NCBI RefSeq assembly: GCF_004123845.1
Contig: NZ_NBDP01000015.1
Location: 216,375-280,374, forward strand
Direction of reading: 5' to 3'
DNA from: Allobosea sp. Tri-44
GTDB lineage: Bacteria > Pseudomonadota > Alphaproteobacteria > Rhizobiales > Beijerinckiaceae
Length of the DNA stretch: 64,000 nucleotides
A model generated the notes under the pieces. The model was not told the origin of the DNA. It did not search any database and worked only from the letters and a program-made list of their open reading frames with translations. This document shows positions 42,279 through 51,984 of the stretch, in pieces. Numbering within the stretch: position 1 is the stretch's first letter; each line of letters starts with the position of its first letter. The translations under genes and the position numbers were made by a program.

Positions 42279-43141
42279 GCACGGCCGACACCCCCGTCGC
42301 GATCCAGCCCGGCGGGCTCTGGCTCGCCTTCACGCAGAACCGGCTCGCCTGGGTCGGGCTCGTCCTGCTGGCGCTGATCGTCTTCATCGCGCTCTTCGCG
42401 CCCTGGCTCGCGCCGCATGATCCGCTCGAGCAGAACATCGTTGCCCGGCTCGAACCGCCCTCGGCCGAATTCTGGCTCGGCACCGATTCCTACGGCCGCG
42501 ACGTGCTCTCGCGGCTGATCTACGGCGCCCGCATCTCGCTCTTCGTCGGCTTCGTCGCGATCCTGATCGCGATGCTGGTCGGCACCGCGATCGGCGTGCT
42601 CGCCGGCTATATCGGCGGCGTCTTCGACCAGCTCGTCATGGGCGTGCTCGACGTGCTGCTCGCCTTCCCGACCCTGCTGCTCGGTCTGATGATCGCCGCC
42701 ATGCTCGGCGCCAGCTTGGAGAACCTGATCATCGCCATCGCGGTGACCGAGGTCGCGCCCTTCGCCCGCGTCGCCCGCGCGCCGACGATCACGCTGCGCC
42801 AGCGCGATTTCGTCGAGGCCAGCCGCTCCTATGGCTGCGGCCCGTTCCGGATCATGACGCGCCACATCCTGCCGAACATGATCTCGGACGTGGTGGTGAT
42901 GAGCTCGCTCTGGCTGGCATCGGCGATCCGCACCGAGGCCTCGCTCAGCTTCATCGGGCTCGGCGTGCCGCCGCCGGCGCCGACCTGGGGCGCGATGATC
43001 CGCGAGGGCTTCGAGAACATCCTCGACGCCTGGTGGCTCGCCGTTTTCCCGAGTCTCGCCATCCTCGTCACGGTGCTGGCGCTGAACCTGCTCGGCGATG
43101 CGCTGCGCGACGCCTCCGATCCCCGTTCCCGCGCAAGGTGA
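42275..43141 (+). CDS. Dipeptide/opine-type ABC transporter permease (DppC-like)
   Basis: This 288-residue permease has the DppC/OppC N-terminus (LAPHDPLEQN, WLGTDSYGRDVLSRLIYGARISL) and EAA loop EASRSYGCGPFRIMTRHILPNMISD. It has six helices and is the partner of the preceding permease. It ends the six-gene overlapping operon. The next 730 bp are transposase remnants, so the transcript's terminator is not evident. Confidence 0.94.
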   Translation: MSTADTPVAIQPGGLWLAFTQNRLAWVGLVLLALIVFIALFAPWLAPHDPLEQNIVARLEPPSAEFWLGTDSYGRDVLSRLIYGARISLFVGFVAILIAMLVGTAIGVLAGYIGGVFDQLVMGVLDVLLAFPTLLLGLMIAAMLGASLENLIIAIAVTEVAPFARVARAPTITLRQRDFVEASRSYGCGPFRIMTRHILPNMISDVVVMSSLWLASAIRTEASLSFIGLGVPPPAPTWGAMIREGFENILDAWWLAVFPSLAILVTVLALNLLGDALRDASDPRSRAR

Positions 43142-43375
43142 CAGCGCCCCGCGGCATTGTTGCCGCGCAAAACCTGCGCCGGTATCGTCGCGGCGATGAC
43201 GTCAGCCGACCCCAGCCTTTCGCTCGATGAACTGACCGACGCGCTCTACCAGAAGCTGCGCAGGATCAGCGACGGCCCATAGTCTCGTCGCTACCAGTCG
43301 ACTGCTTGCCGCCATTGCCGCTCGGCGCCGGCCGTATCGCCGCGACACAAGGGCATGCCATTTCGAGGACGAGAC

Positions 43376-43739
43376 CTGGATGGCCGGGCCATTGTCCTTC
43401 CGGACGTCGGCGATCGTCTTGTGGTCAGGCGCCAGTCGGCCGGTCAGCCACATCAGCTCGACATTGCGCTGAGCCTCGCGCTCCAAGCGGCGGCTGGACT
43501 GCACCTTGTTCAGGTAGCCGTAGATGTAGAGTTTCAGCAGAGTCGCCGGGTGGCAGGCTGGCCGCCCCGTCACCGCCGGCGTTACGCCCTCGAAGCCCAG
43601 CGCCCCCCAGATCCAGGTCATCGACGAACACGTCGACCACTCGCACCGGGTTCTCATCGGCTAAATAGTCGTCAAGACAATCAGGAAGCCGTGTCGGCTG
43701 GCGCCGGTCAGAACCTTGGACGAAGCGGCTCAAATCCAA
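43376..43739 (-). pseudogene. IS1182-type transposase remnant (N-terminal part, frameshifted)
   Basis: Two minus-strand frames together rebuild an IS1182 family N-terminus. One gives FVQGSDRRQPTRLPDCLDDY and DENPVRVVDVFVDDLDL; the reading then shifts at about 43600, near a run of C residues, to a frame giving FEGVTPAVTGRPACHPATLL, YIYGYLNKVQSSRRLEREAQ and DHKTIADVRKDNGPAIQ. Homology stops at about 43376, so the DDE catalytic core is missing. The flanking 43142-43375 holds nothing I can assign. Confidence 0.8.
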
Positions 43740-43875
43740 CCTCCCGACTGCAACGTCAGGAGTCTAGCTCAACAGCGCGTTTGCACACAGCCTCGACCCG
43801 TTGCGGACGCTCTTGCGAACGTCGCAACCCCGATGCCATGCTTCCCGACTAGACGCCTGCGGGAGTGAATCGAGG

Positions 43876-44271
43876 ATGCACAGCGGCTCATGCCTTTGTG
43901 GTGCGGTCACCTTAACAGTGGCCGGCAGTCTGCCAAATCCCAACTTCTGCCATTGTCGTATGTGCCGCAAGCACTCGGGCCACCACTTCGCATCCACCGA
44001 TGTGCCCAGGACTGCCTTGACGATTGTCGGCGAGGAAAAGCTGACGTGGTTTCAATCGTCGGAGAACGTCCGACGCGGCTTCTGCTCGACATGCGGATCG
44101 TCTCTATTCTGGGATCGGTCGGATCGGGGTTGGATCGCCGTGGCAATGGGTGCTTTCGACGGACCGACAGAGACCACTGCAAATTTGCATATCTACGTCG
44201 CCGACAAGGGGGACTACTACGAGATCGCAGACGGCCTGCCGCAATACGACACCGTTCCACCGCGCGACTGA
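43876..44271 (+). CDS. GFA family glutathione-dependent formaldehyde-activating-like protein
   Basis: The 131-residue protein has the zinc-binding GFA fold: CLCGAVTL near the start, NPNFCHCRMCRKHSGHHF and RRGFCSTCGSSLFW. Such proteins may bind glutathione adducts, though most do not use formaldehyde. The ATG at 43876 follows GAGG, and the frame's earlier start lies in the transposase debris. It sits between two transposase fragments and may be part of a former mobile segment. A second GFA-like gene occurs at 21195. Confidence 0.87.
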   Translation: MHSGSCLCGAVTLTVAGSLPNPNFCHCRMCRKHSGHHFASTDVPRTALTIVGEEKLTWFQSSENVRRGFCSTCGSSLFWDRSDRGWIAVAMGAFDGPTETTANLHIYVADKGDYYEIADGLPQYDTVPPRD

Positions 44272-44412
44272 GGTGTTGAGAGCGAACGTCCGTTTCGACC
44301 CGACTGAGACATTCCACGCCTCGGGGCCTTCACACCCATGGCCCAATAGAGAAGCCAGCCCGGAGCGGCAATGCCGGTTCGTTCTGGATTTGGCCGGGCG
44401 AGTTTCGCGCTC

Positions 44413-44575
44413 TCATACGGGCCTGAGCTTCGATCCGTTGGGGAGGAGCTTGGCGAGCTTCCTGAGGTTCTGGGCGCCGGCGAGGTGGAACTCGTCTCTG
44501 GCGCCATTGGGCCCGCTCAGTCGCAAGCTGTCGAGCCGCAGGATGCGCTGGGCAAGCACCACATGTCTGGAGAAA
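44413..44575 (-). pseudogene. Transposase remnant (C-terminal part)
   Basis: The minus-strand frame ends with GPNGARDEFHLAGAQNLRKLAK, which matches the C-terminal end of IS1182-like transposases (R-D-E-F-x-L-A-x-x-A-Q-N-L-R-K). Upstream residues to about 44721 do not resemble the family. It is orientated like the N-terminal fragment at 43376-43739 but lies on the wrong side for a single element, so these are relics of two insertions or of a rearrangement. Confidence 0.6.
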
Positions 44576-44727
44576 ATCGTGAGAAACGCAGCCGATAAAC
44601 TATCATATAGTTTTGCGGCAAAAGTGCCTAACGAAAGCGTTTCGCAGCAGCTCGCGGGGTGATCTTGCATCCAGTCCTGGAGCGTTTTGACGCCTTCGCG
44701 CTGTGCTGTGCCTGTCTTCATGGTCGT

Positions 44728-45201
44728 TTAACGGCCGCCTGTAGGTCGATGCTGTTGCGTGATCGGAAGGAGCTTGCCTTTCAGCGCGGTGGCGACGTGG
44801 TTGGCGATGACCTCGCGGGCGAAGGCATCGGGTGTCGGACCGGGCACGAGCGCCGCGTTGACGCCCATGAAGCTGCGGTAGCCAGTCTCGCTGAGGAAGG
44901 GCTGGTTCCAGTCGAGGGCGTGGGCGCTGAAGCTGAGGTATGACATGAAGCGCGTCCCGATGCCGAACAGGCCGCTCATTTTGATGAGCACGCGCATGCC
45001 GATGACCTCGAGGATGAGTTCGCCCTGCTGGCCCAGGTCGGAATCGTACCGGGCTCCGCGGCAGTGAAATCGGCGAGCTTGCAGCCGGGGGCGCGGGGCC
45101 GGCGAGAATACCTGGCTCTGCGTGGTTGAGGCGTAAGGCGAGATGGCCGGCCTCCTCACGAAGCGCGATGCCATTGTAGCAACCGAACGGGCAAATCGCA
45201 T
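44728..45201 (-). pseudogene. Hypothetical remnant of unknown origin
   Basis: The frame reads LDWNQPFLSETGYRSFMGVN and PDAFAREVIANHVATALKGKLLPI in its last 60 residues, which look like a real protein C-terminus; the first hundred residues are of low quality. I suspect a decayed plasmid- or integrative-element-type gene whose 3' end survived next to the tRNA locus. I cannot name its family. Confidence 0.35.
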
Positions 45202-45256
45202 TGCCGGGCAGGTGAGGGCAACAGAACCGCTTGTAAATCAGCGCTTTACGCGAAAA

Positions 45257-45331
45257 TGGCTGGGGCGCCAGGATTCGAACCTGGGAATGGCGGTACCAAA
45301 AACCGCTGCCTTACCGCTTGGCGACGCCCCA
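45257..45331 (-). tRNA. tRNA-Gln (TTG anticodon)
   Basis: Read on the minus strand the gene starts TGGGGCGTCGCCAAGCGG and ends with the pairing CGCCCCA, discriminator G and an encoded CCA. The anticodon stem GCGGT/ACCGC encloses the loop TTTTGGT with anticodon TTG. The T-arm has GGTTCGAATCC. Confidence 0.95.
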
Positions 45332-45480
45332 ATCTGCGCTGCCTTCTAGAGCGCGTCGCGAGCGCGTGCAACATCGGATCGCTCACCTCCCGTTTCGATC
45401 GTGATGCGAGTGGCCCCGTATCGATCCGGCCCTTTGCCGAAAAGATTGCGCATCGCCATAACCTTGGGTGTTGCGCTGCG

Positions 45481-45507
45481 GTGGCCGGCTGGCTATAAGC
45501 CGGCCAC
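45481..45507. repeat. Perfect hairpin between the tRNA genes
   Basis: GTGGCCGGCT (45481-45490) and AGCCGGCCAC (45498-45507) form a ten-base perfect stem with a seven-base loop, ending eight bases before tRNA-Pro. It has no U-run on either side, so it may be a processing or regulatory structure rather than an intrinsic terminator. Confidence 0.55.
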
Positions 45508-45515
45508 CAGTTGAT

Positions 45516-45592
45516 CGGAGTGTGGCTCAGCCTGGTAGAGCACCTCGTTCGGGACGAGGGGGTCGCAGGTTCAAATCCTGCCACTCCGACCA
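45516..45592 (+). tRNA. tRNA-Pro (CGG anticodon)
   Basis: The gene reads CGGAGTGTGGCTCAGCCTGG at the 5' end and closes with CACTCCG, A and an encoded CCA. The anticodon stem CCTCG/CGAGG holds the loop TTCGGGA with anticodon CGG. The T-loop GGTTCAAATCC is standard. Confidence 0.95.
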
Positions 45593-45727
45593 AAATTTCC
45601 CGCATTGTCCAAAGTATCGCGAGAACAGCCCTTCGGGGCTTCCTACCTGCTTGCCGGTATTGCCGGCGGTTCAAGCATCCGCCCGCACTGGTTCGTGGTG
45701 CGCGCTTCGCCCAAGACAGGCGGCCTG

Positions 45728-47180
<1,453 letters not shown>

Positions 47181-47194
<14 letters not shown>

Positions 47195-47498
47195 TGCTCC
47201 TCACCTGACGGATGCATGATTGGGCGAGGGAGCCGTCCACCACGAGCCAGGCCCCCGACCGATAGAGAGAGACCGCATAATCGCTGCCATCGCCGATGCT
47301 GATCGCGACCGCGGCGGCTGTATCCAGCTGAAGGATGCTGCCTCCGGCCTGCGAGACCGCGCGCGCCATCTCTGGTGAGGAGGTTCCTGCAGGAAAGAAC
47401 GCGGCGATGGGCTGCCCTGGAACCGGCCAGGCGGCGATGGAAAAGGCGCCCAGCGCCATGACCAGGCCGACGATCAGGCCGAAGCCGATTTCACGCAT
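47181..47498 (-). CDS. Hypothetical membrane-anchored protein upstream of chemoreceptor
   Basis: The 105-residue protein starts MREIGFGLIVGLVMALGAFS, a single membrane anchor or signal helix, and continues with a small soluble domain containing GGSILQLDTAAAVAISIGDG and an A-W-L-V-V-D-G motif. The 3' end overlaps the receptor's start by 14 bases, so they are co-translated. It may act with the receptor as an accessory sensor. A purine-rich stretch of six G residues lies just upstream of the ATG. I know no family for it. Confidence 0.6.
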
Positions 47499-47809
47499 CG
47501 CGTGCCCCCCGACATCCGATCCGCAGTTCAATTAACGACGAAGAGTGCGGTTGACTGGCTTTACAACTGGTAAACGCCGCTAATTACTATTTCCGCAGGA
47601 TCGATTTCGTGATCATGCCAACATTCCATAACATAAGCAGCTTGAAGTCGCCCCTCACGATGCACGCCTGAGCAGAAGGCATCTGCAGGACTGCGCCTGC
47701 AATGATGCGCAGGTATGACCCAACCGTCGCCATGATGAGCCTTCAGCACCGCATGGCGCGGCGCCTGCGGCTTCGTTATGCTCGCACCGCAATCTGGAGC
47801 CGCTCTCGC

Positions 47810-47953
47810 ATGAAATCCGCTTTTCGTCTCATCGCCGTCCTCGGCCTCACGACATTGCTCGCCGGCTGCGACCGCTGCGGCAACATGATGGAGCTCGACA
47901 TGTTCCTGCAGCCGGTCAAGAAAGCCTGCACCGACCAGAAGCCGCAGGGCTGA
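47810..47953 (+). CDS. Small lipoprotein
   Basis: A 47-residue frame begins MKSAFRLIAVLGLTTLLAGC, a lipoprotein signal with lipobox L-L-A-G-C, followed by a short tail of about 26 residues (three further cysteines). GGAG lies ten bases before the ATG. The mature peptide would be very small, so it may be an envelope peptide of unknown use. It is flanked by a 278-bp gene-free gap on the left and by the bioY terminator on the right. Confidence 0.6.
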   Translation: MKSAFRLIAVLGLTTLLAGCDRCGNMMELDMFLQPVKKACTDQKPQG

Positions 47954-47978
47954 GCCTCTACGACGACACGGCAGGAAA

Positions 47979-48006
47979 CAAAAAAGCCGGGGCATTGCCC
48001 CGGCTT
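47979..48006 (-). terminator. Intrinsic terminator of bioY
   Basis: On the minus strand a ten-base perfect stem, AAGCCGGGGC and GCCCCGGCTT around a three-base loop (47984-48006), is followed by six or seven thymines. It is 26 bp after the bioY stop. The opposite strand lacks the U-run. Confidence 0.85.
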
Positions 48007-48031
48007 CGTGATTCTGTAGTGGCCGTTCGGC

Positions 48032-48658
48032 TCAACCGCGGCGCTTCAGCACCGACCAGCCGGCACCGACCAGGCTCGCCGCCAGCGCCGCCTTGATCAG
48101 ATCGCCGAGCAGGAAGGGCTGCACGCCGGCCGCCCAGGCCTTGGCGAAGCCGATACCGGTCGCGCCGCTCGCCATCTGCGCGCCGAGCGCCAGCCAGGCG
48201 AAGCCAAATGCCATCAGCACGATTTCGGCCAGCACCACGCCGCCGGCCAGGCGCCAGAGCGAGGCGCCGCGCGAGCCGGCCCAGCCGGCGATCGCGGCCG
48301 CGGCGATAAAGCCGATCAGGAAGCCGCCGGTCGGCCCGAGCAGATAGAGCGGGCCGGCCGCGACCGGCGGGGTGTTGGTGAAGACCGGCAGGCCGAAGAG
48401 GCCGTAGGCGATGTAGAGCGCGACGGTCGCGGCGCCGAGGCGCGCGCCATAGGCGGCGCCGAGGCCGAGCACGGCCAGCGTCTGCAGCGTCATCGGCACC
48501 GGCCAGAACGGCACCTTGACCTTGGCGGCGGCGATGATCAGCAGGCTGCCGACGACGGCGAGCGCGACATTGCGCAGGACCCGCGTGCGCGGATCGGACA
48601 GGGCCGGCAGGGCCGCGTTGACCATGGTGTTGGCAGACAAAGGCAATGTCTCGGCCAT
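48032..48658 (-). CDS. bioY: Biotin transporter BioY
   Basis: BioY is the substrate-binding (S) component of energy-coupling-factor biotin importers, and can act alone. The 208-residue protein has six membrane helices, with VPFWPVPMTLQTLAVLGLGAAYG and GPTGGFLIGFIAAAAIAG, the family's two hallmark regions, visible near residues 50-72 and 105-125. The ATG at 48658 is preferred to an earlier one. A good promoter (TTGTCG, 17 bases, TATAGA) lies just upstream and a terminator just downstream, so it is monocistronic. No bioM/bioN genes are nearby. Confidence 0.94.
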   Translation of the reverse strand: MAETLPLSANTMVNAALPALSDPRTRVLRNVALAVVGSLLIIAAAKVKVPFWPVPMTLQTLAVLGLGAAYGARLGAATVALYIAYGLFGLPVFTNTPPVAAGPLYLLGPTGGFLIGFIAAAAIAGWAGSRGASLWRLAGGVVLAEIVLMAFGFAWLALGAQMASGATGIGFAKAWAAGVQPFLLGDLIKAALAASLVGAGWSVLKRRG

Positions 48659-48704
48659 CGGATCTCGTCCTTCTGCTTCGGGCCGTCGACGCCCGGCTCG
48701 TTCG

Positions 48705-48733
48705 TCTATAGGAAATGGCCCGCCGGCCGACAA
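48705..48733 (-). promoter_or_regulatory. Putative promoter of bioY
   Basis: On the minus strand TTGTCG (48733-48728) and TATAGA (48710-48705) are separated by exactly 17 bases, 47 bp before the bioY start. The -10 region overlaps CTATAGACGA, which shares seven of ten positions with the BioR operator consensus TTATAGATAA, a known biotin-repressor site in this order; the match is weak. Confidence 0.5.
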
Positions 48734-48741
48734 GCCGGCGC

Positions 48742-48818
48742 TAGAGCCGGATCGGATCAGGTTGGCACAACCTGATCGGTGAATCCGTCTCTAAACTTTT
48801 GATTGAGAACACGTTATC
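48742..48818. repeat. Dispersed repeat with GATCAGGTTG hairpin
   Basis: GATCAGGTTG (48755-48764) and CAACCTGATC (48768-48777) form a perfect ten-base stem with a three-base loop, followed by GGTGAATCCGTCTCTAAAC and ATTGAGAACACGTTATCC. I recognise this as resembling a repeated intergenic element of Hyphomicrobiales. Confidence 0.6.
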
Positions 48819-48877
48819 CGGTCAGATTGCCCGGCAATCTGCCCGGCGTGTGCTCATGCCCGCTTCCGGATGTGCAG

Positions 48878-49816
48878 ATGACCAGCTCCCCTTCCGACAC
48901 GGCCTACGAGCAGCTCGACTTCGACCGCGACCCCGGCGCGGCGTCGGGCGAGTTGGTGCAGCTCTCGCCCCTGGTGCGACGCCTGATCGCCGGCAATGGC
49001 GGGCCGATGACCTTCACCGGTACCTGCAGCTATATCGTCGGCCGCGGCCGGATCGCGATCATCGATCCGGGCCCGGACGATCCCGCTCATATCGAGCGCC
49101 TGCTTGCCGCGATCGCCGGCGAGACCGTCACCGACATCGTCATCACCCATACCCATCGCGACCATTCCCCGGCCTCGCGCGCGCTCAAGGCGGCGACGGG
49201 TGCGCGCATCGTCGGCTGCGGGCTGCACCGTCCGGCGCGCGAGCTCGTCCTCGGCGAGATCAACCCGCTCGACGCCGCGGCCGACAAAGACTATGCGCCC
49301 GATCTCATCATGACCGAGGGCGATGCCGTCTCCGGTCCGGGGTGGACGCTCCAGGCATTGGAAACACCAGGCCACACCGCCAACCATCTCGCCTTCGCCC
49401 TGCCCGAAGAGAACACCTTGTTCTCCGGCGACCACGTCATGGCCTGGTCGACCTCGATCGTCGCCCCGCCCGATGGTTCGATGGTCGCCTACATGGCCTC
49501 GATCGAGAAGCTGCGGGGCCGTGACGACAAGCTCTACTGGCCCGGCCACGGCGGCCCGGTGCGCGAGCCGCAGCGCTTCCTGCGCGGGCTGGTGCAACAT
49601 CGGCGCCTGCGCGAGGCCGCAATCCTCAGCCGTTTGCAGGCCGGCGATGAAACGATCGCCGAGATGGTGCCGCCGATATACCAGGAGCTGCCGGCAGCCC
49701 TGCGCGGCGCTGCCTCGCTCTCGGTGCTGGCCCAGCTCGAGGATCTGGTCGAGCGCGGCGTCGTGCTCTGTGACGACGAAGCGCCGATGCTGGCGAGCCG
49801 CTATCGGCTGGCGTGA
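48878..49816 (+). CDS. Metallo-beta-lactamase-fold hydrolase (LACTB2-like)
   Basis: The 312-residue protein has the metal motif ITHTHRDHSPAS (H-x-H-x-D-H), GETPGHT-like ALETPGHTANHL, LFSGDHVMAWSTS with the bridging aspartate and YWPGHGGPV with the final histidine. The C-terminal helical LQAGDETIAEMVPPIYQ region is typical of LACTB2-type proteins, some of which are RNases. The ATG at 48878 fits; no strong ribosome binding site precedes it. It converges with the DUF1499 gene. Confidence 0.88.
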   Translation: MTSSPSDTAYEQLDFDRDPGAASGELVQLSPLVRRLIAGNGGPMTFTGTCSYIVGRGRIAIIDPGPDDPAHIERLLAAIAGETVTDIVITHTHRDHSPASRALKAATGARIVGCGLHRPARELVLGEINPLDAAADKDYAPDLIMTEGDAVSGPGWTLQALETPGHTANHLAFALPEENTLFSGDHVMAWSTSIVAPPDGSMVAYMASIEKLRGRDDKLYWPGHGGPVREPQRFLRGLVQHRRLREAAILSRLQAGDETIAEMVPPIYQELPAALRGAASLSVLAQLEDLVERGVVLCDDEAPMLASRYRLA

Positions 49817-49819
49817 CGT

Positions 49820-50596
49820 TCAGCGTAACTCCACCAGCAGCTTTACCTCCTCCTCGAACGCCGCGATACGCTTGGCATTCGCGCCGAAATCGAAGCCGCC
49901 GAGCCGGGAAGCCGAGCGGATGTCGATGCGGCTACCATCGGCGCGCGGCCGGATGCGGATGGTGATGTCGTCGACGAGACGCAGCACGCGCGAGCGCGCC
50001 ACGGCGTCGAGCCGCCCTGCTCCGCTGCGCCCGCCGGGCGCCGCGCCTTCCAGCACCTGCCAGCCGAGGTTGACTGATGCCTTGCGGGCGATGTCGTAGG
50101 CGACTTCGGCCGGCAGTTCGAGCACGATCGGCAGCGCCTTCGGATAGCCCTGGCGCTGCACCCTGCGCCGCTCGGCCGGGACATCGGGCGGCACGATCCC
50201 GCCTCTGGCGGAGAGCGCCACGCGCGAGCGGCTGAAGGCGGGCGGCTCGTCGATATCGGTCGAGACGTCGGCGATCAGCGGCAGGGTCGCGAGTTGGAAG
50301 CCGGCATAGGCGACCGGGGCGAGCAGGAGCAGGCAGAGCACGAAGGCCTGCACGGCAATGCCGATGCCGCGATGTCCGTCCTGCCAGATCCGGACGAAGG
50401 CGGCGAGCGCCAGCAGGGAAGCGAGCAGCACGAAGATGTAAGCGCCGGCGATCGGCGCCAGCCGGTCGACCGATGGCTGGCCGAAGCGGAAGATCAGCAC
50501 GGCGAGCGCCACGACCGTCAGCCCGAACAGGGCCAGCCGCCGGCTCCAGATCGCCGCGCGTGAAACTGGCTCTTCGAAGACGAGGCGCCGGTGCAT
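49820..50596 (-). CDS. DUF1499 domain membrane protein
   Basis: The 258-residue protein has three hydrophobic helices in its first 105 residues and a soluble DUF1499 domain at about 110-255, with the marks FSRSRVALSARGGIVPPDVP, AYDIARKASVNLGWQVLE and DDITIRIRPRADGSRIDIRS. The family's function is unknown. It sits after the DUF4384-like/caspase genes on the same strand with a 41-bp gap, and may be cotranscribed with them. Confidence 0.87.
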   Translation of the reverse strand: MHRRLVFEEPVSRAAIWSRRLALFGLTVVALAVLIFRFGQPSVDRLAPIAGAYIFVLLASLLALAAFVRIWQDGHRGIGIAVQAFVLCLLLLAPVAYAGFQLATLPLIADVSTDIDEPPAFSRSRVALSARGGIVPPDVPAERRRVQRQGYPKALPIVLELPAEVAYDIARKASVNLGWQVLEGAAPGGRSGAGRLDAVARSRVLRLVDDITIRIRPRADGSRIDIRSASRLGGFDFGANAKRIAAFEEEVKLLVELR

Positions 50597-50637
50597 CTCT
50601 CTTAGGTGGCGGAGCGCCGGGAGGAAGGCAAGCGCCG

Positions 50638-51975
50638 CTAGCGCACGACAATCGGCGCAGTCGCCTCGACCACGCCCGGCACGGCCCGCAGCTTCTCCAT
50701 CAGGTCGAGCACCTCGTCCGGCTGCAGCGTCGCCGCATCTTCAGTTGCGCTCGGCGCCGCCTTGAGCCAGCGCTCGCGCAGCGCTCCCGGCAACTCGGTT
50801 TCGGTTCCGAAGCAGGCGAACAGGTTCTCGAACGCCGCGTCGAGCACGATGTCGTTCAGCCCGAAATCATAGGGGTAGGACTGGCCGCCGGCGCGCAGCA
50901 CGCTCCTGCCCTCCTCGCCACGCACCGGCAGCACGACCGAGGCGGCGCCATCCGGCGACAGCACCCAGCAGGACAGCTTGGTCCCCGCCTTACCCTCGAT
51001 GCGGATGTCTAACCGCCTTCCCCTGGCGAAGGGCGAGGCCGCCGGCAGCAAGGCGAGGCGCGCCCGATCCGAGCCGGCGGTAGCGGCGACATGGTCGAGG
51101 AAGGGCCGGACCGCCGGATCACAGCCCAGCCCCTCGACCGGGATGCGATTGCGCCCGGTCGGCGCCAATACGGTATCGCTACGGCGGAATTCGAGCTCCA
51201 TCCAGCTCTGGCCATCGCGATCCCCGCCGAAGCGGCCGCGCGTCGTCACCTCGGGGCCAACAGCTGCGCATTGCCCGGGCGCGGCCTTGCGGATTTCCAG
51301 CGGCCGCGAACGCAGGACGCGGTCGTCCGAGCGGGATTCTGTGTCGAGCGCAAGCAGCAGCCGCTCACCGAGCGCGGCGCCGCAGGCGCTGTAGCCGCTC
51401 GCCGCGGCGAAGGGGCAGATGTCGACCCGCCGCAGATCGGGCGCGGCGCGCACGAGGTTCTCGACCGCCCTGCTCATCACCTGGTCGACATCGACCACGC
51501 CGGGCTTGATCCGGATCGCGATCGCGATCGGCTCGCTCGTCGCCTTGCAGTCGCCGTTCCGGGCGATCGCCTGCAGGCGGAAGCTCGCCTTGTCGTCCAG
51601 CCGGGCCGGCTCGGTGAAGAACACGCTGGCATCGCCGTCGAACGCCTTGCGGATCTGCGCTTCGGCCTCGCCCGGCTTCTGCAGGTTGAGACTGTCGCGT
51701 AGCGTCTTGATGCGCACGACATCGCCGCTTGCCGCCAGACTGATCCGGCCCTCGCTCTGCAACCGGCTCTCGATCGCGAGCCTGACCTCGTCGGCTTGCG
51801 TGCGCGACAGCACCTGCTGGCCGGCGTCGAAGCCGACGACCGCGAGCGAGAGATCGCGCTTGCCCGAGCAGGCTGCGACCTTGTCGAGCCAGCTCGACAG
51901 CGCATCGGCACGCGCGCTGGAGGCACCGGCGAGAAGCAATCCGGCGACGAGAACGCTGCGCAGCAATTCGCTCAC
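50638..51975 (-). CDS. Secreted DUF4384-like protein next to caspase-like genes
   Basis: The 445-residue precursor has a signal peptide (SVLVAGLLLAGASSARADA). The first part (about 30-190) has LSLAVVGFDAGQQVLSRTQADEVRLAIE, resembling proteins that assemble functions of a pole-like or FlgO type, and the later part (about 310-390) reads LDIRIEGKAGTKLSCWVLSPDGAASVVLPVR and SYPYDFGLNDIVLDAAFENLFAC, in the style of DUF4384 domains. The caspase-like gene ends nine bases before its start, so it belongs to that unit. DUF4384 domains often occur with caspase-like peptidases, but the role is unknown. Confidence 0.65.
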   Translation of the reverse strand: MSELLRSVLVAGLLLAGASSARADALSSWLDKVAACSGKRDLSLAVVGFDAGQQVLSRTQADEVRLAIESRLQSEGRISLAASGDVVRIKTLRDSLNLQKPGEAEAQIRKAFDGDASVFFTEPARLDDKASFRLQAIARNGDCKATSEPIAIAIRIKPGVVDVDQVMSRAVENLVRAAPDLRRVDICPFAAASGYSACGAALGERLLLALDTESRSDDRVLRSRPLEIRKAAPGQCAAVGPEVTTRGRFGGDRDGQSWMELEFRRSDTVLAPTGRNRIPVEGLGCDPAVRPFLDHVAATAGSDRARLALLPAASPFARGRRLDIRIEGKAGTKLSCWVLSPDGAASVVLPVRGEEGRSVLRAGGQSYPYDFGLNDIVLDAAFENLFACFGTETELPGALRERWLKAAPSATEDAATLQPDEVLDLMEKLRAVPGVVEATAPIVVR

Positions 51976-51984
51976 GGCCCGGCC

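Noticed and set aside
43196..43282. A 28-codon plus-strand frame after dppC (starting MTSADPSLSLDELTD)
   Set aside because: It ends in the transposase debris and has no ribosome binding site or recognisable family; probably the cut start of a lost gene or chance.
48705..48733. A biotin-repressor (BioR) operator before bioY
   Set aside because: Only seven of ten consensus positions match and no symmetrical second half is present, so it is kept only as a promoter note.
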